5,418 nt of DNA, from the NCBI GenBank assembly GCA_023416855.1, contig JAEZGU010000012.1:1-5418 (forward strand), written 5' to 3'. A model generated the notes under the pieces. That model saw nothing but the letters and a program-made list of their open reading frames with translations. It did not search any database and had not been told where the DNA came from. Below are positions 4,552-5,418 of the stretch, one piece after another (the stretch's first letter is position 1; every line of letters begins with the position of its first letter). The stretch comes from Bacillota bacterium (GTDB taxonomy: Bacteria; Bacillota; Clostridia; Tissierellales; Sedimentibacteraceae). The position numbers and the translations under genes were made by a program.

Positions 4552-5418
4552 TCAAAATTTATCAAGCCTGCCAAAGTTTTTTAGAAAAATAATTTTGTCC
4601 ATTGCAACACTTGTCTTCCACCAATTTTCACTTATAGCGAATTCTTTCGCATATTTCTCATAGTTTTCAAACCAGCTCCATGTAATATTCCAAACGCCAT
4701 TTTGGAGCCTTGTATCGATGAGATAATCCAGCTCTTTTGTTACAATGTCCTCATTATCCTTATAAAAGATGCTTTCAGGAGAATTTATATAATCAGAAGG
4801 TCTCCGAGTATAATAAACCCATTTTGATGTATCTCTTTCTATAGAATCATATACAAGCTTTTTTACCTTTACCGTAAGAGAACTGTGGTCGAAACGAGAT
4901 GTCAAACCCGCTCGCGCCATAGCATCAAGCAAAACACAATATCCTCCTATACCCATTTCTCCAAATTTATCAGCTGTGTTTAGCTTAGCGATTATAATAT
5001 CAGAAAGTTTTAGAGCTTTTTTAAATATTTCCGAATTCCTATCGGCATTTATAAATATGAAACTAATTATCCCTGCTGTTACTCCTATGCCCTCAAAAGC
5101 ATTCTCTTCCTTGTTGTAAGTCCACCAAGGTGCGTGAGCATAGTCATCATTGGACGGAATATTGAAATTCCAGCCGTTTTCGGAACAATAAACGCCACTT
5201 TCGAGAAACTTAAATACTCCTTGCATTATGGGATGTTTCATGTCATTAAAGTCAATTCCATTTAAAATATTTATTGCCCTCAATGTTGTATATGGTGATG
5301 AATTTGGATTCCAGCTATCTGCTTCAAGGGCATGTCCAAACCCACCGTCGTGATTTTGTTAATATTCTAATGCGGAAAGGACAGCTTCCTTACTGCCATT
5401 TTCAAAATAATACTGCCA
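4552..5418 (-). pseudogene. Alpha/alpha-toroid (prenyltransferase/squalene-cyclase-like) protein, interrupted by nonsense codon, 5' end off window
   Basis: The same reading frame is coding-like from 5418 to the TGA at 4552 (288 sense or stop codons plus the terminal stop), with one in-frame TAA at 5359-5361. Before the stop it reads YYFENGSKEAVLSALEY. After it, QNHDGGFGHALEADSWNP continues without a frame change, and QxxDGGFG is the repeat motif of alpha/alpha-toroid proteins (terpene cyclase and protein prenyltransferase fold). Further toroid-like parts are GYCVLLDAMARAGL, RLQNGVWNITWSWFENY and ENWWKTSVAMDKIIFLKNFGRL. The stop sits where homologues would carry an aromatic or other residue just before QN, consistent with a single-base change such as TAT to TAA. 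A TTG at 5283 could nominally restart translation but would skip the DGGFG repeat and has no clear ribosome site. The enzymatic role is unknown; such bacterial proteins are mostly uncharacterised. Sequencing error cannot be excluded. Confidence 0.75.

Noticed and set aside
4552..5283. Separate 243-codon gene starting at TTG 5283
   Set aside because: Conserved toroid sequence continues upstream in the same frame to the window edge and is only broken by the TAA at 5359-5361, so the TTG is not the natural start.

Overview
The window is AT-rich, with AT-tract intergenic regions, strong GGTGG/GGAG ribosome-binding sites, a cyclic-peptide Agr system and an M-box leader. Together these point to a low-GC Gram-positive bacterium, most likely a clostridium. 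The species cannot be named from the sequence alone.

Left part (1-1015), all on the minus strand. An M-box (ykoK) magnesium riboswitch with its own near-consensus promoter runs off the left edge, so the magnesium-related gene it controls lies outside the window. Just upstream of it is a gene for a regulator that combines a possible zinc-binding Cys2/His2-like knuckle, a LuxR/GerE-type helix-turn-helix and a C-terminal DUF2087 domain. This gene has a perfect-consensus sigma-A promoter, and an 8-bp inverted repeat brackets its -10 box.

Centre (about 1103-3291). This is a compact Agr-type peptide quorum-sensing locus. agrC, a membrane sensor kinase, is on the plus strand and transcribed divergently from the DUF2087 regulator. 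It converges on an agrB-agrD operon on the minus strand. The short agrD gene (2516-2653, 45 codons) encodes a cyclic-peptide precursor with the core CWFFTYYQRECPKS. agrB and agrD overlap by 4 bases (ATGA). A symmetric bidirectional terminator, whose sequence includes the agrC stop codon, separates the two converging units. No agrA-type response regulator is present in the window.

Right part (about 3240-5418). After an AT-rich region with phased A-tracts and a possible gene remnant comes a hairpin with 25-bp perfect arms that overlaps the stop of an APH/choline-kinase-like phosphotransferase gene (minus). Upstream of that gene, beyond a second AT-rich hairpin, lies the 3' part of an alpha/alpha-toroid (prenyltransferase/squalene-cyclase-like) gene (minus). 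It carries an in-frame TAA inside its conserved N-terminal region and is cut by the right edge, so it is probably a pseudogene.

Working model: AgrB processes AgrD into an aromatic thiolactone peptide, and AgrC senses it. The output regulator must be encoded elsewhere or be an unconventional partner. The divergent DUF2087 regulator is a neighbour worth testing, but nothing in the sequence proves a link.
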